DNA of 34,703 bases from CAUZSH01 sp963582935 (GTDB lineage: Bacteria; Pseudomonadota; Gammaproteobacteria; Francisellales; Francisellaceae). Shown here piece after piece: positions 25,031 to 32,706 of the stretch (position 1 is its first letter; each line of letters begins with the position of its first letter). The DNA lies in NCBI GenBank assembly GCA_963582935.1, contig CAUZSH010000010.1, positions 1 to 34,703 of the forward strand. Direction: 5' to 3'. Position numbers and translations under genes: made by a program. The notes below the pieces were generated by a model. It was not told where the DNA came from and did not search any database. It saw only the letters and a list, made by a program, of their open reading frames with translations.

Positions 25031-26821
25031 ATGCGTAGTTTTTATGGAGCAAAGGTCACTGAGAGACTTGTGGGTCAAACAGTGACGGTTTGTGGTTGGG
25101 TGCATCGTCGTCGTGATCATGGCGGCGTTATATTTTTAGATATTCGCGATAGAAGCGGTTTGGTGCAAGTGACTTTTCAGCCAGATAATGACGAGTTTTT
25201 CCCCATTGCAGATAGTGTGCGTCATGAGTATGTAATTTCCGCAACAGGCTTGGTTCAAGCGCGTCCTGAAGGGCAAGAAAATCTGAATTTAAAAAGCGGT
25301 CGAATCGAGATTATTGGCGATGAAATGACTATCTTAAATAAATCTGAAACCATTCCTTTCCAGATTGATGAGCATCAGCATGTCGGCGAAGATGTTCGTT
25401 TGAAGTATCGTTATATTGATCTGCGTCGCCCTGAAATGCAGCAGCGGTTTACTTTACGTGCTAAGGTTGCACGCTTTATTCGTAATCATCTTGATGATCA
25501 AGGCTTTCTAGATATAGAAACCCCTGTATTGACAAAGGCGACACCTGAGGGTGCGAGAGATTATCTTGTGCCAAGTCGTACGCATAAAGGTGATTTTTAT
25601 GCGTTGCCACAATCCCCACAATTATTTAAGCAACTCTTAATGGTGTCAGGATTTGATCGCTATTATCAAATTGTAAAATGTTTCCGTGATGAAGATTTGC
25701 GTGCAGATCGCCAGCCTGAATTTACACAGGTGGATATTGAGGCATCATTTATGTCTGAAGAAGCCATTATCAGCATGACTGAAGAAATGTTGATTAAGCT
25801 CTTTAAAGAAGTGATTAGTGTTGATTTTAAAATTCCATTCCCGCGAATTACTTATGCAGAAGCGATGCAAAAATATGGTTCCGATAAGCCTGATTTACGT
25901 ATTCCACTAGAGCTTGTAGATGTGAATGATTTAATGCGTGATGAAGCGTTTAATGTTTTCTCAAACCCTGCGAAAGCGGACGGTTCAAGAGTCGCCGCGT
26001 TAAACGTCCCAAATGGATGTGCGAATCTTACCCGCAAAAAAATTGATGCATATACGAAGTTTGTGAGCATTTATGGTGCGAGAGGACTGGCTTATATTAA
26101 GGTGAATGATGTTAGTTTGGGGCGCGAAGGTTTGCAGTCTCCCATTGTTAAGAACTTATCTGATGAATGTTTAAGTGCAGTACTAGAACGTGTCGGCGCA
26201 AAAAATGGTGATTTGATCTTCTTTGGTGCAGACAAAGAAAATATTGTGAACGATGCTTTAGGTGCTTTACGCAATAAACTGGGCGCTGATCTTGATCTTT
26301 ATACCAAAAAATGGGCACCTTTATGGGTGGTTGATTTCCCAATGTTTGAGAAAGTTGATGGGGGTTATCATGCTTTGCATCATCCATTTACAGCACCGAA
26401 GTTGGATAGCATTCAAGATTTAGATGGTGCACCTGAGAAGCTACTTTCAAAAGCCTATGATGTGGTTTTAAATGGTTATGAGTTGGGTGGCGGTTCCATC
26501 CGTATCCATGATCAAGAAGTTCAAAAGAAAGTATTTGGGCTTTTGGGCATTTCTGATGAAGAAGCGAAAGATAAATTTGACTTCTTGTTGGATGCACTTA
26601 AGTATGGCGCACCACCACATGGCGGAATTGCATTAGGTTTGGATCGTTTGATTATGCTGATGAGTGGTACAGATAACATCCGTGATGTGATTGCCTTTCC
26701 TAAAACACAAACCGCAAGTTGTTTGATGACTTCAGCACCGTCACATGTGGCAGCTGAGCAGTTGCAAGAGCTGGGTGTTAGAGTGATGCAGGAAGTTAAA
26801 GAAGAAGCGGAAGTTGAGTAA
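25031..26821 (+). CDS. aspS: Aspartyl-tRNA synthetase
   Basis: Class IIb synthetase that charges tRNA-Asp. The 596 residues are the bacterial-type length, with an N-terminal OB-fold anticodon-binding domain (about 1-105, VCGWVHRRRDHGGVIFLDIRD), a class II core with motif 2 FRDEDLRADRQPEFTQVDIE and motif 3 GIALGLDRL, and the bacterial GAD insertion in the middle (about 285-420). The core motif DLRRPEMQQRF starts the catalytic domain. AGGA lies eight bases before the ATG. Whether it is discriminating or also charges tRNA-Asn cannot be told here. Confidence 0.96.
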   Translation: MRSFYGAKVTERLVGQTVTVCGWVHRRRDHGGVIFLDIRDRSGLVQVTFQPDNDEFFPIADSVRHEYVISATGLVQARPEGQENLNLKSGRIEIIGDEMTILNKSETIPFQIDEHQHVGEDVRLKYRYIDLRRPEMQQRFTLRAKVARFIRNHLDDQGFLDIETPVLTKATPEGARDYLVPSRTHKGDFYALPQSPQLFKQLLMVSGFDRYYQIVKCFRDEDLRADRQPEFTQVDIEASFMSEEAIISMTEEMLIKLFKEVISVDFKIPFPRITYAEAMQKYGSDKPDLRIPLELVDVNDLMRDEAFNVFSNPAKADGSRVAALNVPNGCANLTRKKIDAYTKFVSIYGARGLAYIKVNDVSLGREGLQSPIVKNLSDECLSAVLERVGAKNGDLIFFGADKENIVNDALGALRNKLGADLDLYTKKWAPLWVVDFPMFEKVDGGYHALHHPFTAPKLDSIQDLDGAPEKLLSKAYDVVLNGYELGGGSIRIHDQEVQKKVFGLLGISDEEAKDKFDFLLDALKYGAPPHGGIALGLDRLIMLMSGTDNIRDVIAFPKTQTASCLMTSAPSHVAAEQLQELGVRVMQEVKEEAEVE

Positions 26822-26897
26822 AACACAGGATTGAGATATTGGCTTGCTTGGTGAGGATATATCTCAGAGATAAATGTGAAATAGCTCAAAATAATAC

Positions 26898-26926
26898 TTG
26901 TAATTATTTAAATAATGTATGATAAT
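26898..26926 (+). promoter_or_regulatory. Promoter of the 33-residue gene
   Basis: TTGTAA at 26898-26903 and GATAAT at 26921-26926 are separated by exactly 17 bases, each differing from the sigma-70 consensus by one or two bases. The transcript would start near 26933, leaving a leader of about 53 bases before the ATG at 26986. Confidence 0.5.
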
Positions 26927-26985
26927 ACTTTCAACAATCCGCCATTAGGTGAGGGTTGATAAGTTGAATATAGGGGAGCAGTACA

Positions 26986-27087
26986 ATGAGCGCTCTAATT
27001 AAAAAACAAGTAGGTAAAAGCACAGACGCTTGGAGAAAGTTCTTAAAGGAAGTAGCTGGAACAGGCATGAACCTTTCAGGTTGTTAA
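26986..27087 (+). CDS. Microprotein, 33 residues, stand-alone gene
   Basis: The product starts MSALIKKQVGKSTDAWRK, continues with a short KEVAGTGMN stretch and ends SGC, with a C-terminal cysteine. It is basic, probably helical in its first 25 residues, and has no signal peptide. Support for a real gene is unusually complete for its size: a -35/-10 pair with 17-base spacing upstream, a strong AGGGGAG ribosome-binding site seven bases before the ATG, and an intrinsic terminator 29 bases after the stop. I recognise no family. Function unknown; a C-terminal Cys could be lipidated, disulfide-linked or processed, but that is speculation. Confidence 0.6.
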   Translation: MSALIKKQVGKSTDAWRKFLKEVAGTGMNLSGC

Positions 27088-27115
27088 GAATTTAATTTCA
27101 AGATAATAAACATAG

Positions 27116-27153
27116 AATCAGCTGTTGGAGTGATCTGGCAGCTGATTTTTTAT
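27116..27153 (+). terminator. Intrinsic terminator after the 33-residue gene
   Basis: AATCAGCTG at 27116-27124 pairs perfectly with CAGCTGATT at 27139-27147 and is followed by a T-run. It overlaps the 3' end of the convergent P-loop ATPase gene and may stop transcription on both sides, although the T-run favours the plus strand. Confidence 0.7.
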
Positions 27154-27693
27154 GTCTGCTAATATGAAGTCACGACGTTTTGAAAGTGACATAACGGGGA
27201 TTCGTAGCACACCATAGCCCAAACTTTTGTAATCCTCTTCTAGCCATTGATCTATATATTTTACCGTTTCGGTATTTTCTGTTCTTGCATGATCCAGCTT
27301 ATAGGGCAAAACGTCTAATAAATAAATTCTTCGATAACGAAATTTATGACAATGTGGAAGCACTTCACGATGGTCAAGTCCTGCAACACGATAATAGGTA
27401 ATGCTGTCAGGCATGGCACGATCTAAAAAATGAATTTCCTTAACGTTTAGAGTGTGCTCTAACTTCGCTTTCGTGTCAATCAAACCTTTTTGAAATATGC
27501 CCTCATCTGCTCGAATTTCATGTAATGTCTGCCCGTTCTCAAGTGCTTTTTCTATATATTCTCGAGCAACTTCTGGATGCCATGAGTAACCTTTTTTATG
27601 AAGCTTTCTAAGGAGGCTTGTTTTTCCAGAACAAGGTGCGCCTGTGACCACAAACCAATTGGTTTGTACAGGGGTTATGGTTTGCATGAACAT
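27118..27693 (-). CDS. P-loop ATPase/kinase (AAA_28-like)
   Basis: A 191-residue cytosolic nucleotide-binding protein with Walker A GAPCSGKTS near residue 18 and FLDRAMPDSITYYRVAGLD in the position of Walker B. This matches the small NadR-kinase/AAA_28 type of P-loop protein. Family members include nucleoside-type kinases and uncharacterised ATPases, so the substrate is unknown. HPEVAREYIEKALENGQTL is another conserved block of the family. The start is ATG 27693 or ATG 27687. The stop lies within the terminator stem of the converging 33-residue gene. It is divergent from sppA. Confidence 0.75.
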   Translation of the reverse strand: MFMQTITPVQTNWFVVTGAPCSGKTSLLRKLHKKGYSWHPEVAREYIEKALENGQTLHEIRADEGIFQKGLIDTKAKLEHTLNVKEIHFLDRAMPDSITYYRVAGLDHREVLPHCHKFRYRRIYLLDVLPYKLDHARTENTETVKYIDQWLEEDYKSLGYGVLRIPVMSLSKRRDFILADIKNQLPDHSNS

Positions 27694-27830
27694 TTACTCA
27701 TTTTGTTGTTGTCACCTTAAGCGTACCACAAATAATAAAATCGTCGTTTTGTTTTGTCTTTAATTATGTAGATAAGGAAAATCTCTACTAGGCTTACAGG
27801 GTGTAAATTTTATTTTGGATTTTTTGCATT

Positions 27831-28793
27831 ATGTTTGGAGAAGAAAAAGTTGAAACAAAAGAGGATATTGAGCGTTCTGTTTTAGAACAAGTTGCATTGC
27901 AGTCCGTTAAAGAGCAACGATTGAAGCGACGATGGTCTATTTTCTTTAGAGGTGCATTTTTGGTGTACTTTATTGTGCTGATGATTTCCTTATGGCAGTC
28001 AAATGAGTCTGGGATAATTTCTGAAGAAAAAGTACCTCACATTGGAATTGTAGATTTGAAGGGAATTATCGCGGATGATTCTGATGCGAGGGCGAGCTAT
28101 ATTAAACGAAGTTTAACTGCCGCTTTTGAAGCTGAAAATACGAAAGCGGTGATTGTGCGCATTAATAGCCCGGGTGGTAGCCCTGTTCAGTCAGATGAAA
28201 TTTATCAGCATATGCTTTATCTTGAAAAAGAATATCCTAATAAGCCTTTGTATGTGGTCTGCACGGATGTGTGTGCTTCAGGGGGTTATTATGTTGCGTC
28301 GGCTGCCAAAGGTATATATGCGAATAAGATGTCAATTGTCGGCTCAATTGGTGTGATTGCGGCGGGCTTTGGGTTTGTTGGAGCAATAGAAAAAATAGGG
28401 GTGAAGCGTAGGCTATATACTGCAGGTGATAACAAAGGGTTTTTAGACCCTTTTTCACCACAAAATCCAAAGCAAAAGGCAGATATGGATAAGATGTTAA
28501 CTCAGACACATGAGGTGTTTATTCAATCAGTTGAAGAGGGGCGTGGTAAGCGTTTGGATGAGAAAGACTACTCTGTGATATTTTCAGGGCTTCCTTTCAG
28601 TGGCGTAGAAGCAAACAAGCTTGGGCTGATTGATGGGTTCGAAACAGTAAGAACATTAGCCACTAAAAAAATCGGGTTGGATAAATATGTGAATTATTCA
28701 AGGCAGCGGAGCTTTTTTGAGAAGATTGTTAATGATCTCGGTGGTCAAGTGGCTTATAAAATGTTGTCATACGGTAATATTAAATTCCAATAA
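27831..28793 (+). CDS. sppA: Signal peptide peptidase SppA, S49 family, short form
   Basis: Membrane-anchored serine protease of the S49 family, which degrades cleaved signal peptides and other membrane-associated peptides. The 320 residues contain one N-terminal membrane helix (about 38-56) and a single S49 domain. INSPGGSPVQSDEIY lines the binding site. The nucleophile Ser150 is in CASGGYYVASAA and the general base Lys202 in TAGDNKGFLDPF. SIVGSIGVI is also typical. This is the short form, not the double-length E. coli SppA. The ATG has no good ribosome-binding site. The stop lies 34 bases before the likely pgsB start, so it may share a transcript with the poly-gamma-glutamate genes. Confidence 0.9.
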   Translation: MFGEEKVETKEDIERSVLEQVALQSVKEQRLKRRWSIFFRGAFLVYFIVLMISLWQSNESGIISEEKVPHIGIVDLKGIIADDSDARASYIKRSLTAAFEAENTKAVIVRINSPGGSPVQSDEIYQHMLYLEKEYPNKPLYVVCTDVCASGGYYVASAAKGIYANKMSIVGSIGVIAAGFGFVGAIEKIGVKRRLYTAGDNKGFLDPFSPQNPKQKADMDKMLTQTHEVFIQSVEEGRGKRLDEKDYSVIFSGLPFSGVEANKLGLIDGFETVRTLATKKIGLDKYVNYSRQRSFFEKIVNDLGGQVAYKMLSYGNIKFQ

Positions 28794-28827
28794 CATAGTT
28801 AAAACCCAAAATGAAGCGAATACTCTC

Positions 28828-30021
28828 TTGATTATTTATCTTGTGGCTTTGTTGCTATTGCTGGTAGGTTTTTTAGTTATAGAAAATATCTTTCACCTAA
28901 GAACGCTAAAGAAAATTCCTGTGCGTATTCATGTTAATGGCACGAGAGGAAAATCTAGTGTGGCGCGTTTAATTGCGGCAGGGATGCGAGGTGCAGGATT
29001 AAGGACATGCGTTAAAACAACCGGTACGGATGCAAGGATGATTGATCCTGAAGGCAATGAATCCCCTGTTTATCGTGTTGGTTATACCAATGTGATTGAG
29101 CAAGTCAAAGTGATGCGCTGGGCGGTTAAAAATAACGCTAAAGCCATTGTGATTGAGTGTATGGCCTTGCAACCCTTATTACAATCACTTTGTGAGCGAC
29201 GGATTGTGCAGTCTACGCATGGTGTATTAACCAATGCGCGTCCAGACCACCTTGATGTTATGGGACCAAGTGAACGAGACGTTGCCATGGCAATGGCGGG
29301 TACCATGACGGTTAATGGTGATTATTTTACTTCTGAAAGAGAACACTTGGATTTTTTTGAGTATGCGGCGAAAGATCGTGGCTCAATAATTCATTCGGTT
29401 AGTGATAAAGAGATAGATGACTTAACCGATGAAGAGATGCGTGTCTTTAGTTATACCGAATTCAAGGTGAATGTGGCACTTGCCTTGAAGGTCTGTGAGG
29501 CTCTAGGATTGGATCGAGCGCATGCTTTAAAAGGAATGTGGGGGGCAACACCAGACCCAGGTGCCTTAAGAGAGTATCCTTTTGAATTTAGGGATAAGTC
29601 TTATGTTTTTGCAAATGCTTTTGCGGCAAATGACCCTGTTTCGACACTGATGTTATGGAACAATCTATTGGCAAAATATTCAAACTGTAATAGTAAAGTT
29701 TTGGTCGTGAATTGCCGACAGGATCGCCAAGATCGCTCAAACCAACTTGCCGAAGCGATTACAACTTGGGAAAAACCAGATGTTATTTTGCTTATTGGCA
29801 CTGGTACGGAATACTTTGTGCATTATTATAAAAAGTATGTGACAGAGGTGCAGCGAGAACATGTCATGATTAAAGTATGTGAGAATGAAGGTGTTGAAAC
29901 CATATATGGACATTTAGTGGAGATGAGCTTACCTGACCCCTATCTTTTAGTGGGTGTCGGCAATATTAAGGGTATTGGTATGGAAATTATTGATTATTGT
30001 GAAAAAAGCGTGGGAGCATAA
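28828..30021 (+). CDS. pgsB: Poly-gamma-glutamate synthase subunit PgsB/CapB
   Basis: ATP-dependent amide ligase that polymerises glutamate through its gamma-carboxyl group; belongs to the Mur-ligase superfamily. The 397 residues from TTG 28828 match the length of Bacillus CapB. Residues 2-18 form a membrane anchor. The P-loop is VNGTRGKSSVARL (residues 36-48), followed by KTTGTDARMI, ECMALQPLL, LTNARPDHLDVMGP, PDPGALREYPF, FAANDPVSTL, NCRQDRQDRSNQ and GVGNIKGIG, each with a counterpart in CapB. The open frame extends upstream into sppA, but no ATG or GTG in it fits after the sppA stop. TTG 28828 gives the expected N-terminus, though its ribosome-binding site is weak. Confidence 0.92.
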   Translation: MIIYLVALLLLLVGFLVIENIFHLRTLKKIPVRIHVNGTRGKSSVARLIAAGMRGAGLRTCVKTTGTDARMIDPEGNESPVYRVGYTNVIEQVKVMRWAVKNNAKAIVIECMALQPLLQSLCERRIVQSTHGVLTNARPDHLDVMGPSERDVAMAMAGTMTVNGDYFTSEREHLDFFEYAAKDRGSIIHSVSDKEIDDLTDEEMRVFSYTEFKVNVALALKVCEALGLDRAHALKGMWGATPDPGALREYPFEFRDKSYVFANAFAANDPVSTLMLWNNLLAKYSNCNSKVLVVNCRQDRQDRSNQLAEAITTWEKPDVILLIGTGTEYFVHYYKKYVTEVQREHVMIKVCENEGVETIYGHLVEMSLPDPYLLVGVGNIKGIGMEIIDYCEKSVGA

Positions 30022-30023
30022 TT

Positions 30024-30488
30024 TTGGATCCATTAACACTTTCGATTGGGGTCGGCTTAGTGGTCGGCTTGATATTTGTCTCATTTTTGGGACTATCAAC
30101 AGGTGGGATGATTGTGCCTGGTTATCTGGCATTGCAAATGGGTAGTCCTTTATCGGTCACGGTAACGATTGTTGATGCGATTATTATTTATGCGGTTGTG
30201 AAACTGCTTTCTCGTTATATGATTATTTATGGTCGAAGGCGTATTGCTTTGACGATTTTATTAGCATTTATTTCTGGTATCATGATGAATGAGGTGTTCA
30301 TAGATTTTGCTGTTCACGGTGTGTTTGGGCATGCCGTTCAGGTGATTGGGTATATCATACCAGGTTTGATTGCACTTTCGATGGATAGGCAGGGCATTAT
30401 TGAAACAATCGGCTCATTGTTGATTGCAACAATATTTGTTCGATTGGTTTTAATTATTTTGATTGGGAATGTGATTATAACGTTATGA
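30024..30488 (+). CDS. pgsC: Poly-gamma-glutamate synthase membrane subunit PgsC/CapC
   Basis: Small integral-membrane partner of PgsB, needed for synthesis and probably export of the polymer. The 154 residues give about four or five membrane helices. The conserved FLGLSTGGMIVPGYLAL near the N-terminus and the YIIPGLIALSMDRQGIIET stretch near residue 115 fit PgsC. It starts at TTG 30024, with GGGAG at 30012-30016 seven bases before, inside the end of pgsB. The stop codon overlaps the pgsW ATG in an ATGA arrangement, so translation is coupled. Confidence 0.93.
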   Translation: MDPLTLSIGVGLVVGLIFVSFLGLSTGGMIVPGYLALQMGSPLSVTVTIVDAIIIYAVVKLLSRYMIIYGRRRIALTILLAFISGIMMNEVFIDFAVHGVFGHAVQVIGYIIPGLIALSMDRQGIIETIGSLLIATIFVRLVLIILIGNVIITL

Positions 30489-31621
30489 AAAATATGTACT
30501 GGCATCAGAAGTTTTTACCGCGCTATGTTATTATAGGATTTTGTGTTTTTATGTTGCTCTCACTGTTTGTGGTTGAGCATTTCCTTAGTGATAAACAACA
30601 ACCTTATTTTCAACAAAAATTGGATGCATCTTCTTTAACTTTTAAAGCTTTTATGGATATCAGGGCAGCAAGAGAAAGTCTGGGCGTAGAGATTAATCGT
30701 AAACTTGATCCAACAGGGATGGGTCTTATCGGATATAAGTCTTCTGCCATTACCACCGATCCAGGTACGCTGTATGCAAAAAGAACTTCGGTGAATCCAA
30801 ATTTGGCGGCACTGTTTGTACAATGGTACGGTGATGTGGGTTTACAAAAGGGTGATACGGTTGCCGTGGCAATGACAGGTTCATTTCCAGCAGCAGATAT
30901 GGCTGCCGTTGCGGCTGCGCAAACACTCGGGTTGAAACCGTTGATTATTCTTTCTGCTGGTGCTTCTAACTATGGCGCGAATATCCCCAAACTATCTATT
31001 GTGGATATGTATCGAATTTTAGTAAAGGATAAGGTATTTGATGTTGCCCCTATTGGTGTTTCTTTGGGTGGAAGTCGAGATAAAGCTTATGGTGTGACAC
31101 CAGAAGGAATCGGGATACTTGACGAAGCAATTAAAAAATCAGGTTATCACTTTTTAAAGGTTACTGGTACAAACGACTCGATTAAGCGGCGATTGGCTTT
31201 ATACAAAAAAGAAGCGAAAGGCGACCCAATCAAAGCCTATATAAATGTTGGGGGTGGCATGGCGTCTATTGGGCTTAAAAAACTGAAAGGGAGCATGTCT
31301 CAGATTCCGCCACAATCACTTCCATCTGGAATAACTAAAAGCTTGCCTGTTTTCTTAACGGGTGTGAACTCTGTGGCGGTGAATTTTTTAAAAGAAGGCA
31401 TTCCCGTGATTAACATGAGAGACATAACGGATACCTTAGCAAAGCAATATAGTTTCCCATATAAGCCCTCTGTCTTGCCGTTGGTTGGTACAGGTAGCAT
31501 GTATATTAGCCCTGAATATAATACGGCTTTAGCCGCTGGGATTTTAATTTTAGATCTCGCTGTGTTGATTGCATTGGCATGGTTGTCTAGAAAGTATCTT
31601 ATTACCTATAAGCGAAAATAG
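30485..31621 (+). CDS. pgsW: Poly-gamma-glutamate system protein (PgsW type)
   Basis: Third gene of the poly-gamma-glutamate cluster; membrane-bound protein of 378 residues. It has an N-terminal helix (about 15-33), a soluble domain probably outside the cytoplasmic membrane, and a C-terminal helix (about 350-370) ending in a basic tail. The soluble part has Gly/Ala-rich blocks GDTVAVAMTGSFPAADMAAVAAA and YINVGGGMASIG, recalling the PgsW/poly-gamma-glutamate-system family. It is not the metallophosphatase-like CapA of Bacillus. Its exact role is not established; it may stabilise the synthase or handle the polymer. ATGA overlap with pgsC supports one operon. Confidence 0.85.
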   Translation: MKNMYWHQKFLPRYVIIGFCVFMLLSLFVVEHFLSDKQQPYFQQKLDASSLTFKAFMDIRAARESLGVEINRKLDPTGMGLIGYKSSAITTDPGTLYAKRTSVNPNLAALFVQWYGDVGLQKGDTVAVAMTGSFPAADMAAVAAAQTLGLKPLIILSAGASNYGANIPKLSIVDMYRILVKDKVFDVAPIGVSLGGSRDKAYGVTPEGIGILDEAIKKSGYHFLKVTGTNDSIKRRLALYKKEAKGDPIKAYINVGGGMASIGLKKLKGSMSQIPPQSLPSGITKSLPVFLTGVNSVAVNFLKEGIPVINMRDITDTLAKQYSFPYKPSVLPLVGTGSMYISPEYNTALAAGILILDLAVLIALAWLSRKYLITYKRK

Positions 31622-31657
31622 CTTTTTTCTAAACCATTTATTCTTTTTACTTCAGTC

Positions 31658-31689
31658 GCCTTTAGTCATAAGGCATGACTTTATTTTGA
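31658..31689 (+). terminator. Probable terminator of the pgs operon
   Basis: GCCTT at 31658-31662 pairs with AAGGC at 31670-31674 around a seven-base loop, followed by ATGACTTTATTTT. It lies 37 bases after the pgsW stop. The stem is short and the T-run imperfect, so strength is doubtful. Confidence 0.5.
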
Positions 31690-32421
31690 TCACTTTTGTC
31701 GCTAACATTATAAGTACATTGCGAAAACATTATTTTTGTTGTGGGCTTAATTCATGTGTCCGTGGTAGAGGATTCTGTAGTTGATGATCCTACTGTGGAG
31801 GATTCAGTTATTGAAGATGTTCTATATATTAGGAGATCCCTTTTTTTGATACCTATACTTCAATGGCAGTTTTTTTATAGAATATTTGAACTGCGATTAA
31901 CTGAATAAAATAACCTATCCCTAAAACTAGCATAGGGATATACATCGATGATATATTTCTCGCATTTAAGGCTTCATTTTGGGCATTTTTCAGCTTTAAA
32001 TTAAGAATCCAATTAACAGTTAAAATTCGATTGCTTGAACTTACAATTTTTGGATGAGTATTTTGGATTTTATGGATGCTTTGTTATCTTGAGTTTCCAA
32101 AAAATCCCAATGAATCCAAAAAAAGGAACGTATATTTGGATTGTTTTCGCCAATATATTGATCACTTCTCAGCTAAGGACAAAAGTCGGGGTATAACCCC
32201 AGACCCCCTAATTTCCATGATGCCAAAATTGACATAGTTATTTTTTGCGAGACACTTATAATTTCAAAATGTCACTTTCCAAATAATCACAAACTAAAAT
32301 ATCTCCTAGCTCGGACAGTGTTTAAAAGCCACTAATACTATCACCTAGAATTTGGCCTCTTTATGGTTTTGAATTCATATACTAGGAAATGTTAAAATAA
32401 GCTTTACCATTATAGATCTCC
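31690..32421. other. Decayed intergenic stretch, no intact gene
   Basis: About 700 bases without an intact gene. The plus frame 31741-31908 (55 codons from a GTG) contains two diverged 10-residue acidic units, VEDSVVDDPT and VEDSVIEDVL, encoded by 30-base units at 31765-31794 and 31795-31824. The minus frame 31853-32083 (about 76 codons, no good start) ends in a membrane-like segment MYIPMLVLGIGYFIQLIAVQ. A GC hairpin (GTCGGGG/CCCC-A-GAC) lies near 32185-32205. Copy 1 of the 79-bp repeat is at 32325-32403. The rest shows nothing I can support; it looks like remnants. Confidence 0.45.
32325..32403 (+). repeat. 79-bp dyad repeat, copy 1
   Basis: This 79-base stretch recurs at 33317-33395 in the same orientation with three mismatches seen by eye. 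Flanking sequences differ at both ends, so the boundaries are sharp. Internally it has dyad symmetry, clearest in copy 2. A promoter-like pair (TTGAAT and TAAAAT, 18 bases apart) points rightward; in this copy it would transcribe antisense to the 59-residue gene. Confidence 0.8.
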
Positions 32422-32601
32422 TTATTTCATCATTGCAATCATATAAGCATGTGCTTTAGATGCATTTTCTCCTTCTACTGGAAATAGTGCTTTTGACAAT
32501 GAATTTACATAAGCATTAAACACATGTTGGATTTTTTCTTTTGCGATGCTCATCAATGATTGACCGCTAGCACGTTTAAAATTATTTACTAATGTTGCCA
32601 T
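32422..32601 (-). CDS. Small hypothetical protein, 59 residues
   Basis: The longest frame has 71 residues, but ATG at 32601 has an AGAGGA ribosome-binding site eight bases upstream and gives 59 residues (MATLVNNFKRASGQSLMSIA...), so this start is chosen. The product is basic at its N-terminus, probably helical throughout and lacks a signal peptide or clear membrane helix. I recognise no family. It lies between the two copies of the 79-bp repeat together with the secreted 150-residue protein. Confidence 0.55.
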   Translation of the reverse strand: MATLVNNFKRASGQSLMSIAKEKIQHVFNAYVNSLSKALFPVEGENASKAHAYMIAMMK

Positions 32602-32653
32602 GATGCTAATCCTCTTTTCTTGTAGAACATAACGCATCTTTTAAGCCTACTGC

Positions 32654-32676
32654 TGAAAAACCCACGTCTATGGGTT
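32654..32676 (-). terminator. Terminator of the secreted-protein gene
   Basis: AACCCA at 32659-32664 pairs with TGGGTT at 32671-32676 around a six-base loop. On the minus strand the stem is followed by a short T-run, about 30 bases after the stop of the 150-residue gene. It separates that gene from the 59-residue gene. Confidence 0.55.
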
Positions 32677-32706
32677 GGTGCTAAATACTTTCGACAGAAC
32701 CCATGA

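Noticed and set aside
28811..28831. Six-codon ORF (MKRILS) whose stop overlaps the pgsB TTG
   Set aside because: Could be a coupling leader, but there is no ribosome-binding site and such short frames arise by chance.
31569..31784. Plus-strand frame of 71 codons overlapping the end of pgsW
   Set aside because: It lies in another frame over the pgsW C-terminus, has no ribosome-binding site and no recognisable features.
32110..32196. Plus-strand ORF of 28 codons (MNPKKGTYIWIV)
   Set aside because: No ribosome-binding site and no support beyond an open frame.
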